A stretch of DNA of 64,000 bases from positions 1-64,000 of IMG/VR virus record IMGVR_UViG_3300027917_000041. One strand, written 5' to 3'. This document shows positions 1-8,128 of this stretch, one piece after another. The position numbers and the translations under genes are program-made. The DNA is from a virus. Positions within the stretch are counted from its first letter, which is position 1, and each line of letters opens with the position of its first letter. The notes below the pieces were generated by a model. The model saw only the letters and a list, made by a program, of their open reading frames with translations, did not search any database and had not been told where the DNA came from.

Positions 1-18
1 AATATTGCCCTGTAAGAT

Positions 19-52
19 TAGACCTCCCTTAGTTGGGAGGTCTATTTTTTTT
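19..52 (+). terminator. Rho-independent terminator, plus strand
   Basis: An 8-bp perfect stem (21-28 with 35-42), extendable by two A-T pairs, closes a 6-nt loop and is followed by eight T residues (45-52). It would stop plus-strand transcription arriving from left of the window, opposite the minus-strand operon that ends at 166. Confidence 0.85.
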
Positions 53-165
53 GTCTATTTTCAAAGCTAAGTTTGTCAACCTAAGTTTCGCCCTGCCTTT
101 TGTGCATCGCCCTGCAAACCCTGTGGGGAAAGCTACAAAAGCTGGCGCATACTTTGTCAAAAATT

Positions 166-471
166 TTACAGATTGCCGTAAACTCTGCCGATTACGAAAT
201 CAAACTCGAACACATCAATGACCATGCTAACCATGTCCGCTGTAAGTACCTGATCTACAGCGTCCGGTTTGTAGTTCTCGTATACTTCGATTTGCCAATC
301 TGCCCTACCATTACCAGCAACCAATAATAGACCTTGTGAATATTCTTCATCTTTATTAGCTTCATCAACATATCCCTGAAACTGCATCATAGCTTCTTTG
401 ATATTGTTAGCTACAATAACTGCCTTTATCTCCTCGAACTCCTCAAACAAATAAATCTTTATAGTTTCCAT
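166..471 (-). CDS. Hypothetical protein, 101 aa
   Basis: Not recognised. A small acidic soluble protein with no signal peptide or membrane segment. Its ATG overlaps the stop of the ribonucleotide reductase (TAATG), and an AGGAGT ribosome-binding site precedes it, so it is translationally coupled and is the last gene of the minus-strand operon. The roughly 110 bases beyond its stop hold nothing clear except the opposing terminator. Confidence 0.7.
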   Translation of the reverse strand: METIKIYLFEEFEEIKAVIVANNIKEAMMQFQGYVDEANKDEEYSQGLLLVAGNGRADWQIEVYENYKPDAVDQVLTADMVSMVIDVFEFDFVIGRVYGNL

Positions 472-3080
472 TAATTTACTCCTGTATTTAAGATTTGAAA
501 TAGTTTGCTATTGGTACGATAGATTGTACCACCTTTGAGATTAGATACCCACATGGCTATTATAGCCTCATAGATATCCACTGGCGTACTTTCTTCTGGT
601 AAGTTGATAGTCTTTGAGATAGCATTATCAACCGACGATTGCCAGTTTGCTTGCATTTTTATATGCCATTCCGGATGTATCTCTTGAGAAGTCCTAAAGC
701 TGGGCTTTACCTTGTCGTAAATTTTTCCAGCACCTTCTAAAGTACCTTGTCTTTCGATACGTCTAGTTAATATCTCTATCTCGTCCTCGGAATAACCATA
801 CTCCATAAGTCTACGGAATAGTATTGGATTGACTTCTGTGACCACTTCCTTAGCTTCATTACCCACACCATCTGTAATGTTCCTCGTATAAGCTAGGGCA
901 AAGAAAGGTTCTATACTGGAATTTACACCAGCAAGTAACGAAATTGAACCTGTTGGTGCAATGCTTGTCACAGCAACATTTCGTAAACCTAAGTGCCTTA
1001 CATCAACTTCTTCGATCTGTTTCGCGGCATATTCTGGATTATTCAAGATACGCATGACAGTACGTAAATCAACCTTTTCGCTATCATACATATCAAATAC
1101 ACCACGTTCATCAGCCAATGCCATAGATTGTAGATAAGCAAAGTAGGTAATGAACCAACTCAGCCTCTTAGCCAAGTCCAAAGCTTCATCAGAATCATAT
1201 GGTATATCTAACTCAGCCAACAAGTCAGCCCACCCCATAACTCCCAAACCAATACGCCTTAGACCTTTAGACCACTCATTTATATCTTGTATTGGTGTTT
1301 CGCTAATTTCCTGTACGCTATCTAAGAACGTTACAGCATTACGTACAATAAACTCTAAAAATTCCCAATTCACATCGTTAGTAGCTGCATTGTACATCTT
1401 GTGTAAATTGATTGAACCTAAACAGCATGGCTCATATCTCAGCAAAGGTACTTCACCGCAGTTTGCCGATACAATACCAGTAAAGAAGTCTTTGGTTGAG
1501 TCGGGGTCTGCTATTACATAGGCGTGGGTTTCATCCACCACACCATTGTAAACGTCGGATTTGCCCGCTGGTTTTACAGATACTACTTTGTGGTTCTTAC
1601 TAAACCCGGCTCTGTGGCGTTCTGCATAGTGAATGCTATTATGCATCGCCGGGGTTAGGGCTTGCAAATTATCCCAATGGTTGTCATTTTCAATCATATT
1701 TAGGTGGTGGATAATATGCCCTTCCGGAATCCCACCAAAGAAATACTCATAAACCATTCTAGCTGTATACTGATGTTGTACTTTGCCCTCAGCATACCCA
1801 TGCACTCTAACGTGACCATCCTTGTGTACTTCTCCCCTATAAGCACGGATAGATTGCCCAACCTTAAGGTCTTTAGCCTCTACCTTTTTACCTCGAATGG
1901 TAAATAAATTATGGTCAGGCGTACATCTAAGTTTTAGACCACTATCAAACTCTACTTCTAAAACGTCTACATTTTCTCTGGTCTTACGAATATCGTGCAT
2001 GATTGCTACTTCTGGTAGTTTGGTTTCTTTATTCCATGTGTAAACTAGGACATCAAAACCTTCTTCTTCAAGTTCCTTGATAGGTTTAGCACCTTCTAAG
2101 ACGGTCATGATAAGTGTATCACCAGTAACGCATGGATTAGTTACTTCCAAATTACCAAGATATTTCACCATATTATCTTCATTTGCTCTATCCAAAAATA
2201 ATACACCGGGATCACCACTAGCCCAAGATTGCTCAGCTATAGAAAACAATAATTCCCTAGCGTTGACTGTTTTGGTTACGCTACCGTCTACTCTAGAAAT
2301 CAAATTCCAATCTTCATCGTTTACTACGGCGTTCATAAAATCATCCGTAAGTGCGACCGAAATGTTGAAATGAGTAAGCTGGTCATCTACCAATGTCTTT
2401 TCTAAGATGTCAAAATAAGCCTTGCCGTCTGTGGCTTTTCTAGCCCTACGTAAATGGTCTTTGTACGTGTCCAAAAGTCTAGCGTTTCTTTGATTTGGTT
2501 CTGACTTGAAATGAATAAACTTTTCAATGTCTGGATGGTCAATGTTCAATACACCCATTTGAGCACCACGCCTAGACGCTTGCTGGATTACTTCACCAGT
2601 GTTATCAAACAAACTCATAAAGCTAAGTGGGCCGCTTGCCTCTCCACCTGTAGTTTTGATACGTGCGCCTTCTTCCCTTAGATTAGAAAAGTTGTATCCC
2701 AAACCACCACCCCAAGCAAAAATCTCAGCTGCGTTACCCAAAGTTTGATATATTGATTTACGACTATCATCAATAGGTAACACAAAACAATTATTAAGAT
2801 TTTTAATATCCGTACCTGCGTTCGCTAATATCCTACCGCCGGGGATAAAAACTAACTCGTTTATCATGTTGTAAAAGGTATCGATCTTACGTTCCTCATC
2901 TTCCTGCACTTCTTTTACATTCTTACCTTTGTCTACTATATCTTTATCATGATAAGCGTAAGCAACGTTAATAGCAACCCTAAGACACGTTTGTTTCCAA
3001 GTTTCAACGTTCCCTTGCTCGTCTTTAAGGGCATACTTTCTTTCATGTATTAGTTTACCAATAGGATTTAGCTCTGCCAT
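471..3080 (-). CDS. nrdJ: Adenosylcobalamin-dependent (class II) ribonucleotide reductase with an intein
   Basis: It should reduce ribonucleotides to deoxyribonucleotides using a cobalamin-generated thiyl radical. Visible are the first redox cysteine in NNC (Cys98), a class II-like stretch around RRGAQMG and DHPDIE (residues 170-187), the active-site NPCGE split by an intein (residues 317-540), PCCLGSINL after it, and APTGSIS in the phosphate-binding region. Without the intein it is about 645 residues. The C-terminus stops at ILNTGVN and lacks the CxxC-rich redox tail usual in NrdJ; a protein encoded at 29596-29787 looks like that missing domain. No NrdB-like gene is visible, which favours class II. 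It is co-transcribed with dUTPase and other nucleotide genes. Confidence 0.93.
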   Translation of the reverse strand: MAELNPIGKLIHERKYALKDEQGNVETWKQTCLRVAINVAYAYHDKDIVDKGKNVKEVQEDEERKIDTFYNMINELVFIPGGRILANAGTDIKNLNNCFVLPIDDSRKSIYQTLGNAAEIFAWGGGLGYNFSNLREEGARIKTTGGEASGPLSFMSLFDNTGEVIQQASRRGAQMGVLNIDHPDIEKFIHFKSEPNQRNARLLDTYKDHLRRARKATDGKAYFDILEKTLVDDQLTHFNISVALTDDFMNAVVNDEDWNLISRVDGSVTKTVNARELLFSIAEQSWASGDPGVLFLDRANEDNMVKYLGNLEVTNPCVTGDTLIMTVLEGAKPIKELEEEGFDVLVYTWNKETKLPEVAIMHDIRKTRENVDVLEVEFDSGLKLRCTPDHNLFTIRGKKVEAKDLKVGQSIRAYRGEVHKDGHVRVHGYAEGKVQHQYTARMVYEYFFGGIPEGHIIHHLNMIENDNHWDNLQALTPAMHNSIHYAERHRAGFSKNHKVVSVKPAGKSDVYNGVVDETHAYVIADPDSTKDFFTGIVSANCGEVPLLRYEPCCLGSINLHKMYNAATNDVNWEFLEFIVRNAVTFLDSVQEISETPIQDINEWSKGLRRIGLGVMGWADLLAELDIPYDSDEALDLAKRLSWFITYFAYLQSMALADERGVFDMYDSEKVDLRTVMRILNNPEYAAKQIEEVDVRHLGLRNVAVTSIAPTGSISLLAGVNSSIEPFFALAYTRNITDGVGNEAKEVVTEVNPILFRRLMEYGYSEDEIEILTRRIERQGTLEGAGKIYDKVKPSFRTSQEIHPEWHIKMQANWQSSVDNAISKTINLPEESTPVDIYEAIIAMWVSNLKGGTIYRTNSKLFQILNTGVN
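1461..2132 (-). other. Intein with HNH homing endonuclease inside the RNR active site
   Basis: Residues 317-540 of the RNR ORF interrupt the active-site motif NP/CGE. The element starts with CVTGDTLI (splicing block A, Cys1) and has a block B-like CTPDHNLF with Thr and His. An HNH-type endonuclease follows (IIHHLNMIENDNHWDNLQAL, then H-SIH). Block F is at VYNGVVDETHAYVIA and the element ends in FTGIVSAN. The next residue is Cys, as required for splicing. The residue before the terminal Asn is Ala rather than the usual His, which occurs in a minority of inteins. At 224 residues it is a small intein with an HNH, not LAGLIDADG, nuclease. Confidence 0.92.
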
Positions 3081-3358
3081 TATTCTTCTACATCCTTAGC
3101 TTCACCCGCTATTACTACATCTTCTGGTTCATAAACATTAGCAATCAATGTTTCACTACCATCTTCACCTTCCTCAACAAACAGATTAACACCCTTTCCA
3201 TAAAATTGCTCAAAGTGTTCTGCTGGTAGAGTAAGATGATACTCTGTAATGCCTTGTTCAGTTACGATAGGTTCACCTACTAACAGCAAGATAGCTGCGA
3301 TAGTATATATTTGCTGTGCCTCTCTATTCGTCTGTGGATACGCTGTCAATCTCGTCAT
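3080..3358 (-). CDS. Hypothetical protein, 92 aa
   Basis: Not recognised. Acidic, soluble, with a hydrophobic patch near residues 18-29 too short to be a convincing membrane helix. It overlaps the RNR start by one base and the upstream gene by about 35 bases, as is common in this tightly packed operon. Confidence 0.65.
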   Translation of the reverse strand: MTRLTAYPQTNREAQQIYTIAAILLLVGEPIVTEQGITEYHLTLPAEHFEQFYGKGVNLFVEEGEDGSETLIANVYEPEDVVIAGEAKDVEE

Positions 3359-3662
3359 CTTCTACCTCCGATTCATCAACTTCATTCATTGTAATAATAA
3401 TAAAGTCAGGATCACTTTCTTTATCAATATTCAATCCATAAGGAAGTTCCCCATGAATTTCAAAATAGTTTTTAGGGAAACGCAATTCACCTTCATTATA
3501 GATTGTAGCAAAAGCAAATAGACTTAGCGTTTCATTCAATTTTGTAGTAACCATCTTTAGCACTTCCACCATCTGACGGAAAAACTGTGACTGATCCTGA
3601 GTTACTTGGTTTCCAAACGTTTCTAAGTACTGAATGTACTCAACTAGTTCCTTGACGTTCAT
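3324..3662 (-). CDS. Hypothetical protein, 112 aa
   Basis: Not recognised. I chose the internal ATG at 3662 (MNVKELVEY) because AGGAGG lies about 8 bases upstream. The longer reading frame has no ribosome-binding site and would overlap the methyltransferase gene further. The N-terminal half looks helical and the C-terminal 20 residues are very acidic (Glu/Asp-rich). Confidence 0.65.
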   Translation of the reverse strand: MNVKELVEYIQYLETFGNQVTQDQSQFFRQMVEVLKMVTTKLNETLSLFAFATIYNEGELRFPKNYFEIHGELPYGLNIDKESDPDFIIITMNEVDESEVEDDEIDSVSTDE

Positions 3663-4644
3663 TTTCAATCCTCCTAATTGCATCATAAAAATATTCTGAG
3701 TTAAGTTCAATACCAATCCAGTATTTTCCTTGCGCCTCAGCTTCTATAGCAGTAGTACCAGCACCCATAAATGGGTCAAGAACTACACCGCCTTCGGGAC
3801 ACATAGCGTCTATAGGGGAGCTAATCAACTCTCTAGGATATGTAGCTGCATGGCTACCTTTATATCCGTGGGTATTAATCGACCACACACTACGTTTGTT
3901 TCTGCCATTCTCTAGCTGTCGTTCTAGAGATTCGTCATCATCCCACATTCTATTAGGAGATTCCTGACTTGAAATCCTATTTTTATTATGTTTGTAGGGT
4001 GTGTTTTCTTTGTATTCATCCTTTACATTGTACTCTTTATTAGCTCTGAGTTTCCTACGGTAGAGTTCGTCCGTTCCCTCTACGAAGGGTTCAAACTGTT
4101 GTTTGAAATAATACTTTCGAGTATCAAGTACAAAATGGTATATGTACTCAAAATCCAATGTAAACTTCTTTTTATTGCTTGTGGGCATAGCGTTGGGTTT
4201 ATGCCAAATCACTGTATGCTTGAGTATCCAACCATGCTCGTCTACCATTTTGATAGCAAAGCGTTGGGGGATACCCACCAAAGCACCTTGAGGCATAACC
4301 GCAGGTAATTTCAAAGGCGTAAATCGAGAACCTTTGTTAGAATCTTGTTTCTTACTTGGGCCTCCTGTGCCTTTGCTACGGCTAAAGTAACAATCTCCTA
4401 TGTTTACCACAAGATTACTTGTCTTAGTAAAGTGCGGTTTTACCTGTTCAAAAATTTCACAGAGCTTATCTAAATAGCTATTGTAATGTGGTTCGTGTCC
4501 AAGTTGCCTATCGTTATGGTAGTCACGAACTCCCCAATATGGAGGGGAGGTTATACAAAGGTCTATTTTAGGAAGCTCTTGTTCCTGTAATATTTCCCTT
4601 GCCTCGCCTAAGTACATTGTACCAAAGATATCCTCATACTTCAT
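3640..4644 (-). CDS. DNA methyltransferase, beta-type motif order
   Basis: It probably methylates cytosine N4 or adenine N6 in DNA. Catalytic motif IV is TSPPYWG (residues 32-38) and the SAM-binding motif I is DPFMGAGTT near residue 292, so the order IV then I is that of the beta class. The TSPPY form is frequent among N4-cytosine enzymes and some N6-adenine enzymes. No cognate restriction enzyme is adjacent, so protection of phage DNA against host restriction is a likely role. It overlaps the next gene upstream by 4 bases. Confidence 0.9.
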   Translation of the reverse strand: MKYEDIFGTMYLGEAREILQEQELPKIDLCITSPPYWGVRDYHNDRQLGHEPHYNSYLDKLCEIFEQVKPHFTKTSNLVVNIGDCYFSRSKGTGGPSKKQDSNKGSRFTPLKLPAVMPQGALVGIPQRFAIKMVDEHGWILKHTVIWHKPNAMPTSNKKKFTLDFEYIYHFVLDTRKYYFKQQFEPFVEGTDELYRRKLRANKEYNVKDEYKENTPYKHNKNRISSQESPNRMWDDDESLERQLENGRNKRSVWSINTHGYKGSHAATYPRELISSPIDAMCPEGGVVLDPFMGAGTTAIEAEAQGKYWIGIELNSEYFYDAIRRIENERQGTS

Positions 4645-5066
4645 TTGTATTCAATTCCTTTCAGGAAATCAGCACAATCGGACAGAGTGTGTACAATTAC
4701 ATCAGCACATACCCTAGCCATATCAAAGTACTTTGACCGTTCATCATCCCTAGTAAAGTCCTCTGGAATAACCAGAACAATAGTCTTACCCAATGCTTTA
4801 GCGTAACCTATTTCGAGGTTCAAACCAAAACCACTAGGATTAGTCTTGTCCATATACCCTATCAAAATATCACACTGTTCGATGCTACGCAAATCCCAAA
4901 ATGTATACTGGTCGGGTTTTCTCATATTATTAGACAACGGATCAATAAAATTAAAGAATGTTTTTCCTTCTAACTTATTTGTAAGAACTCCACGCCAATT
5001 ACTGTGCATACCACCAGCTAAATAAACCCGCTTACTGACTTCAACTCCCCAAACTGTACCTGTCAT
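4641..5066 (-). CDS. Nucleoside 2-deoxyribosyltransferase-like protein
   Basis: Members of this family move 2-deoxyribose between bases or hydrolyse (deoxy)nucleoside monophosphates. Supporting motifs are VYLAGGM near residue 14 followed by a Trp-Arg pair, an aspartate-rich segment (CDILIGYMD), and NPSGFGLNLEIGYA, whose Glu sits at the position of the catalytic nucleophile. The length of 141 residues fits. The GGAGAGG site and ATG overlap the dUTPase stop (TAATG). Its place between dUTPase and a methyltransferase fits salvage or modification of phage nucleotides. Confidence 0.75.
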   Translation of the reverse strand: MTGTVWGVEVSKRVYLAGGMHSNWRGVLTNKLEGKTFFNFIDPLSNNMRKPDQYTFWDLRSIEQCDILIGYMDKTNPSGFGLNLEIGYAKALGKTIVLVIPEDFTRDDERSKYFDMARVCADVIVHTLSDCADFLKGIEYK

Positions 5067-5533
5067 TAGAATCCTCTCCTTAATGTGTTATCCAATCCAT
5101 CCCAAGATTCGTTAATACCACCAGCTGTTCCTCGTTCCGAAATCTTTTTACCTTCACGTTCCAAATGATTGTAATTTACATATTTTAGTTCTGGTATTTC
5201 AACTGGCACTACTATAAGTTGTGCAATTTCTTGTGAGTATGCAATACCTAAAGTATGTCCAGATGTATTTACAATCTTTACCTTTATTTCACCTGTATAA
5301 CCAGCGTCTACTACGCCACCGCCAATTAAATAATCACTACGACTTTTTGGCATAATCAAACCCATATAACCTTCTGGTATTAGTACGGCTACACCTGTAC
5401 GTAAAATCTTTGTTTCACCTTCATGGATTATATAATCAAAGTATGATTTTAAATCTATGCCAGCGTCCGTAGGATTATTTCGTATCGGATACTGAGCGTC
5501 CGATTCTGTCACTGCTATTAATATATCTTTCAT
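5066..5533 (-). CDS. dut: dUTP diphosphatase (trimeric dUTPase family)
   Basis: It hydrolyses dUTP to dUMP, limiting uracil incorporation and supplying a dTMP precursor. All five family motifs are recognisable in order: TDAGIDL (22-28), PKSRSD (62-67), GVVDAGYTGEIKV (73-85), the EIAQL region (102-106) and RGTAGGINESWDG (134-146). At 155 residues it has the usual length. Motif 2 has Lys-Ser-Arg-Ser instead of the commoner Arg-Ser-Gly, and motif 5 deviates slightly, so substrate preference cannot be read with certainty. Confidence 0.92.
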   Translation of the reverse strand: MKDILIAVTESDAQYPIRNNPTDAGIDLKSYFDYIIHEGETKILRTGVAVLIPEGYMGLIMPKSRSDYLIGGGVVDAGYTGEIKVKIVNTSGHTLGIAYSQEIAQLIVVPVEIPELKYVNYNHLEREGKKISERGTAGGINESWDGLDNTLRRGF

Positions 5534-6081
5534 GCTGTAACTCCTAACAACACTTCGGGTATCTCTAATATACTTTGAACTGTTGTGAATTCTGGTTGAA
5601 TAATCTCATTCCAAGGCTGTGCTTTCAAAATAACGTTTGTAACATTTCGTAATTCTAAAGCGTGCTTGGTCATATCCTCAATGAAAAACTCAATATTATG
5701 ATCTACTACGTAAGGTACTTTACTTTCTGTGGCGAAAATCAAATTATCAGTATGGGGTATACGACTACTTTCCAACCACCACTTTGTAGCAAATCTAACA
5801 TCTAATGCTCTGGATGTAATATAGAATAGCTCTTGACCACTATTAGCCAAATCCCAAAGCACATTCCTGACACTATCGGGCATTATCTTTTTTGTGTAAA
5901 AGATGGGAGTTTTCATTAGAAAACCCTGCAAAGTATCGTTTTGCTGAGGTAGCCAATTGTTCCAGAAATCAGCATAGTTTACATTCTCTACACCTTTATG
6001 GCTATCCTGCATCCATTCATAAACCACACCATGCCAATCGTAAAGTACACCATCTAGGTCAAACCCTACTTTACCATTCAT
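5530..6081 (-). CDS. HAD-superfamily 5'(3')-deoxyribonucleotidase-like protein
   Basis: Likely a phosphatase acting on deoxynucleoside monophosphates. HAD motif I is GFDLDGVLYD near the N-terminus, and motif II is probably the ITSR segment mid-protein. EDMTKHA resembles a C-terminal acidic motif. I chose the ATG at 6081 (MNGKVGFDLD) because GGAG lies about 10 bases upstream and the longer frame would overlap the upstream acidic protein extensively. It overlaps the dUTPase start by 4 bases. Confidence 0.75.
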   Translation of the reverse strand: MNGKVGFDLDGVLYDWHGVVYEWMQDSHKGVENVNYADFWNNWLPQQNDTLQGFLMKTPIFYTKKIMPDSVRNVLWDLANSGQELFYITSRALDVRFATKWWLESSRIPHTDNLIFATESKVPYVVDHNIEFFIEDMTKHALELRNVTNVILKAQPWNEIIQPEFTTVQSILEIPEVLLGVTA

Positions 6082-6316
6082 CTGTTTCAAACTCCGATCT
6101 GGCATCATCATAGCCAGCGTTATATCCATCGTCCTCGCCTTCCTCATATCCTTCATCACGACCTACTTCAAAGCCTTCATTGTAACCTTCCTCATGCCCT
6201 TGCAAATAGGCTGAATAAATAAGGTCTTTGAGAGCATCATCTATATTATCAAATTCTCGATAAAATTGTGAATTTACTAAATCTCTACCACTTTTGAAAT
6301 CTGGTACGCTTGCCAT
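6071..6316 (-). CDS. Small acidic Gly/Tyr/Glu repeat protein, 81 aa
   Basis: Not recognised. Residues about 40-72 consist of four-residue steps of the form GYxE or GxEx (for example EGYNEGFEVGRDEGYEEGED), giving a strongly acidic periodic segment. Similar Gly-rich tetrad repeats occur in helical oligomerisation segments of unrelated proteins, so no function is inferred. It overlaps both neighbours. Confidence 0.7.
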   Translation of the reverse strand: MASVPDFKSGRDLVNSQFYREFDNIDDALKDLIYSAYLQGHEEGYNEGFEVGRDEGYEEGEDDGYNAGYDDARSEFETDEW

Positions 6317-7199
6317 TTTTTAGCTCCTTATAGAAATATATTGGTTTTGCATTGTCTAATAATTCGTCAAAACCTTTCTTAGTACCTCCATCACGGAAGT
6401 AATCAACACTATCATACTTATCAGGACAATCTTCAAAAACCAAAATTCTAACCCTGTCCAGTCCAAGATTGATAGCTACCTTTTCGGCAGCTTCTAAGCC
6501 GGATTCGTCATGATCGGATACATATACAATATCCTTTTGTTTTGTGAAGTACTTATGCCAATTTTCCATCCAGCCAGCACCCGTATTGTGTGACATTGCG
6601 GGGTAGCCAACTTGACTCAATAAGATCGCATCGACTGTTCCTTCGGTTATTATCACGTAATCGGTAACGCCTAGTAAATCTGAATTAAATAAAAGCGGCC
6701 CGACTCCCCTATACCAAGGTCTAATCTTTTTAGGGTCATCCATCCGACATTGAAAGTTTCTAAACGTACCGTTGATAAAAATAGGAATTGTATACCAGCC
6801 ATCATTGAAACCTAACCTAAACCTGTCTATGGTACTATCCTTTAATAAACGGTCATACCAATAATCCCGTTCAAACTGACCTTTCTCCCAAAACACATCT
6901 ACCAATTCGGGATAAACTACAATATCCTGTTTACCCTTCTCTGTGTTTATTGTATAAACTACAGTTGTAGAATATTTGGGTTGAGACTCTAGGATATTCC
7001 TAGCTTCATTGAAGCTATATCCCTTTATCTGTGTTAGCCACGTAAGCGCATCGCCAACTATACTCTTGGAGTTCCAAAAGAATATATCCCGTTCCCTATC
7101 ATAGATAAGGGAATTGTGTTCTTCTGTACGCAGATAGCGACTTGTTTCACTACCTGTGAAAGTAAACTCCTCAGAAATAAAGTTATATAATGCGCTCAT
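6285..7199 (-). CDS. dnaG: DNA primase, DnaG-like TOPRIM type
   Basis: Expected to synthesise RNA primers at the phage fork together with the helicase at 17019-18323. The TOPRIM core is clear: VIITEGTVDAILL carries the conserved Glu, and YVSDHDESGLEAAEKVA carries the DxD-type metal site. The N-terminal 60 residues resemble the primase zinc domain in spacing (WNSKSIVGDALTWL) but lack the Cys/His ligands, so zinc binding appears lost. At 304 residues it is short and has no helicase domain. ATGA overlap with the upstream gene. Confidence 0.85.
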   Translation of the reverse strand: MSALYNFISEEFTFTGSETSRYLRTEEHNSLIYDRERDIFFWNSKSIVGDALTWLTQIKGYSFNEARNILESQPKYSTTVVYTINTEKGKQDIVVYPELVDVFWEKGQFERDYWYDRLLKDSTIDRFRLGFNDGWYTIPIFINGTFRNFQCRMDDPKKIRPWYRGVGPLLFNSDLLGVTDYVIITEGTVDAILLSQVGYPAMSHNTGAGWMENWHKYFTKQKDIVYVSDHDESGLEAAEKVAINLGLDRVRILVFEDCPDKYDSVDYFRDGGTKKGFDELLDNAKPIYFYKELKNGKRTRFQKW

Positions 7200-7399
7200 T
7201 CATCAATTCCTAAAATCCTCTCTAACCTTGCTCTAAATTTCCTATATTGTCTTTCATTTTTATTTCTCATATTTCTCAACTTATCAATATCCTCTGGACA
7301 ATCCGAAATAAGTTCCACATAAATTAGAACATACTCTAACATACCAATCATATAAGTCGCTTTCTCAAATGCCTCAAAAATTGTTTTATTGCTTGGCAT
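7196..7399 (-). CDS. Hypothetical protein, 67 aa
   Basis: Not recognised. A short, mostly helical protein with a basic C-terminal half. A near-consensus promoter lies immediately upstream (7417-7445). Its predicted start point leaves only about 11 nt of leader, and the AAGGA ribosome-binding site would straddle the transcription start. Confidence 0.65.
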   Translation of the reverse strand: MPSNKTIFEAFEKATYMIGMLEYVLIYVELISDCPEDIDKLRNMRNKNERQYRKFRARLERILGIDE

Positions 7400-7781
7400 A
7401 ATTTTCTATCCTTTCCATTATATCATAAACTGTTTCATTTGTCAAGGCTCTATATGCTGGATGAGGCATTTCTAATACAGGTATTTTTGTTTCTATTTGC
7501 CTTATTGCCTTCCTAGCATTTACACCACAAGCTAAAATTATATCAGGTTTTATTTCCTTCATACGTTTCATAACGTGGGAAACATTAGGCTTAAAATTGC
7601 TATCAGCAGTATCACCAATATTGGGACTAGCATTGATGATAGTAGTAGAAACGTTTGCAGGGATAGCGTTCTTAAGCCTTCGACCAGTATGACAATTGAT
7701 AAAACTTTCTCTTTCAAATGACGGCTCATATCCTTCCTCCACCCCATAAGCATTTTGTAATATAACCATTAGCTTTTTCAT
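7386..7781 (-). CDS. Uracil-DNA glycosylase-superfamily-like protein (tentative)
   Basis: The protein has an early Asn-Ala-Tyr-Gly segment, a central INASPNIGD stretch, ILACGVNARKAI, and a late MPHPAY motif. This layout resembles UDG-fold proteins, which carry an Ala/Gly-rich strand and a late HP motif. The usual GQDPY motif is absent, so catalytic activity is doubtful. An uncharacterised nucleotide-binding protein is the alternative. Promoter P-7417 lies inside its 3' end. Confidence 0.4.
   Translation of the reverse strand: MKKLMVILQNAYGVEEGYEPSFERESFINCHTGRRLKNAIPANVSTTIINASPNIGDTADSNFKPNVSHVMKRMKEIKPDIILACGVNARKAIRQIETKIPVLEMPHPAYRALTNETVYDIMERIENYAKQ
7417..7445 (-). promoter_or_regulatory. 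Sigma70-type promoter, minus strand
   Basis: TTGACA at 7445-7440, a 17-base spacer ending TGA, and TATAAT at 7422-7417. It drives the gene at 7399 and is internal to the preceding gene. Confidence 0.85.
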
Positions 7782-8128
7782 TGATAATTTTCCTTATAGT
7801 CCATAAGTTTCCTAGCATAGTCGGAATAAGATGTAATGTACAATCTACCATAATCCTTCAATGCTAACATTATATCCGCTACCTCTATATCTACGGGTGC
7901 TAGAAAGCGAATATCACCACTAACATATTTGGCTATTAAACCAGTTTTATTAATTATTCGACTGTTGTCTAGCTGTACCTGCTTGTCTCGTAATGCTGTA
8001 ATTCTACTAGGTCTTGTACGAATTCCGTTCCCATGAGTAAACACAATATCATTTAGCTTCAAATCAAACGGTTTCGATATGATTATCAAAGTTGTTTTGT
8101 ACTTTGACCTTGCTCTATCGTGACTCAC
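7778..8128 (-). CDS. Hypothetical protein, 116 aa
   Basis: Not recognised. A basic N-terminus is followed by a beta-rich middle (LNDIVFTHGNG, SRITALRDKQVQLDN) that could form a small barrel, and a helical C-terminus. It overlaps both neighbours by 4 bases, so it belongs to the same transcription unit as the methyltransferase at 8125. Confidence 0.65.
   Translation of the reverse strand: MSHDRARSKYKTTLIIISKPFDLKLNDIVFTHGNGIRTRPSRITALRDKQVQLDNSRIINKTGLIAKYVSGDIRFLAPVDIEVADIMLALKDYGRLYITSYSDYARKLMDYKENYQ

Noticed and set aside
73-161. TTGACA boxes on the minus strand near the left edge
   Set aside because: No -10 box at 16-18 bases; likely chance in AT-rich sequence.
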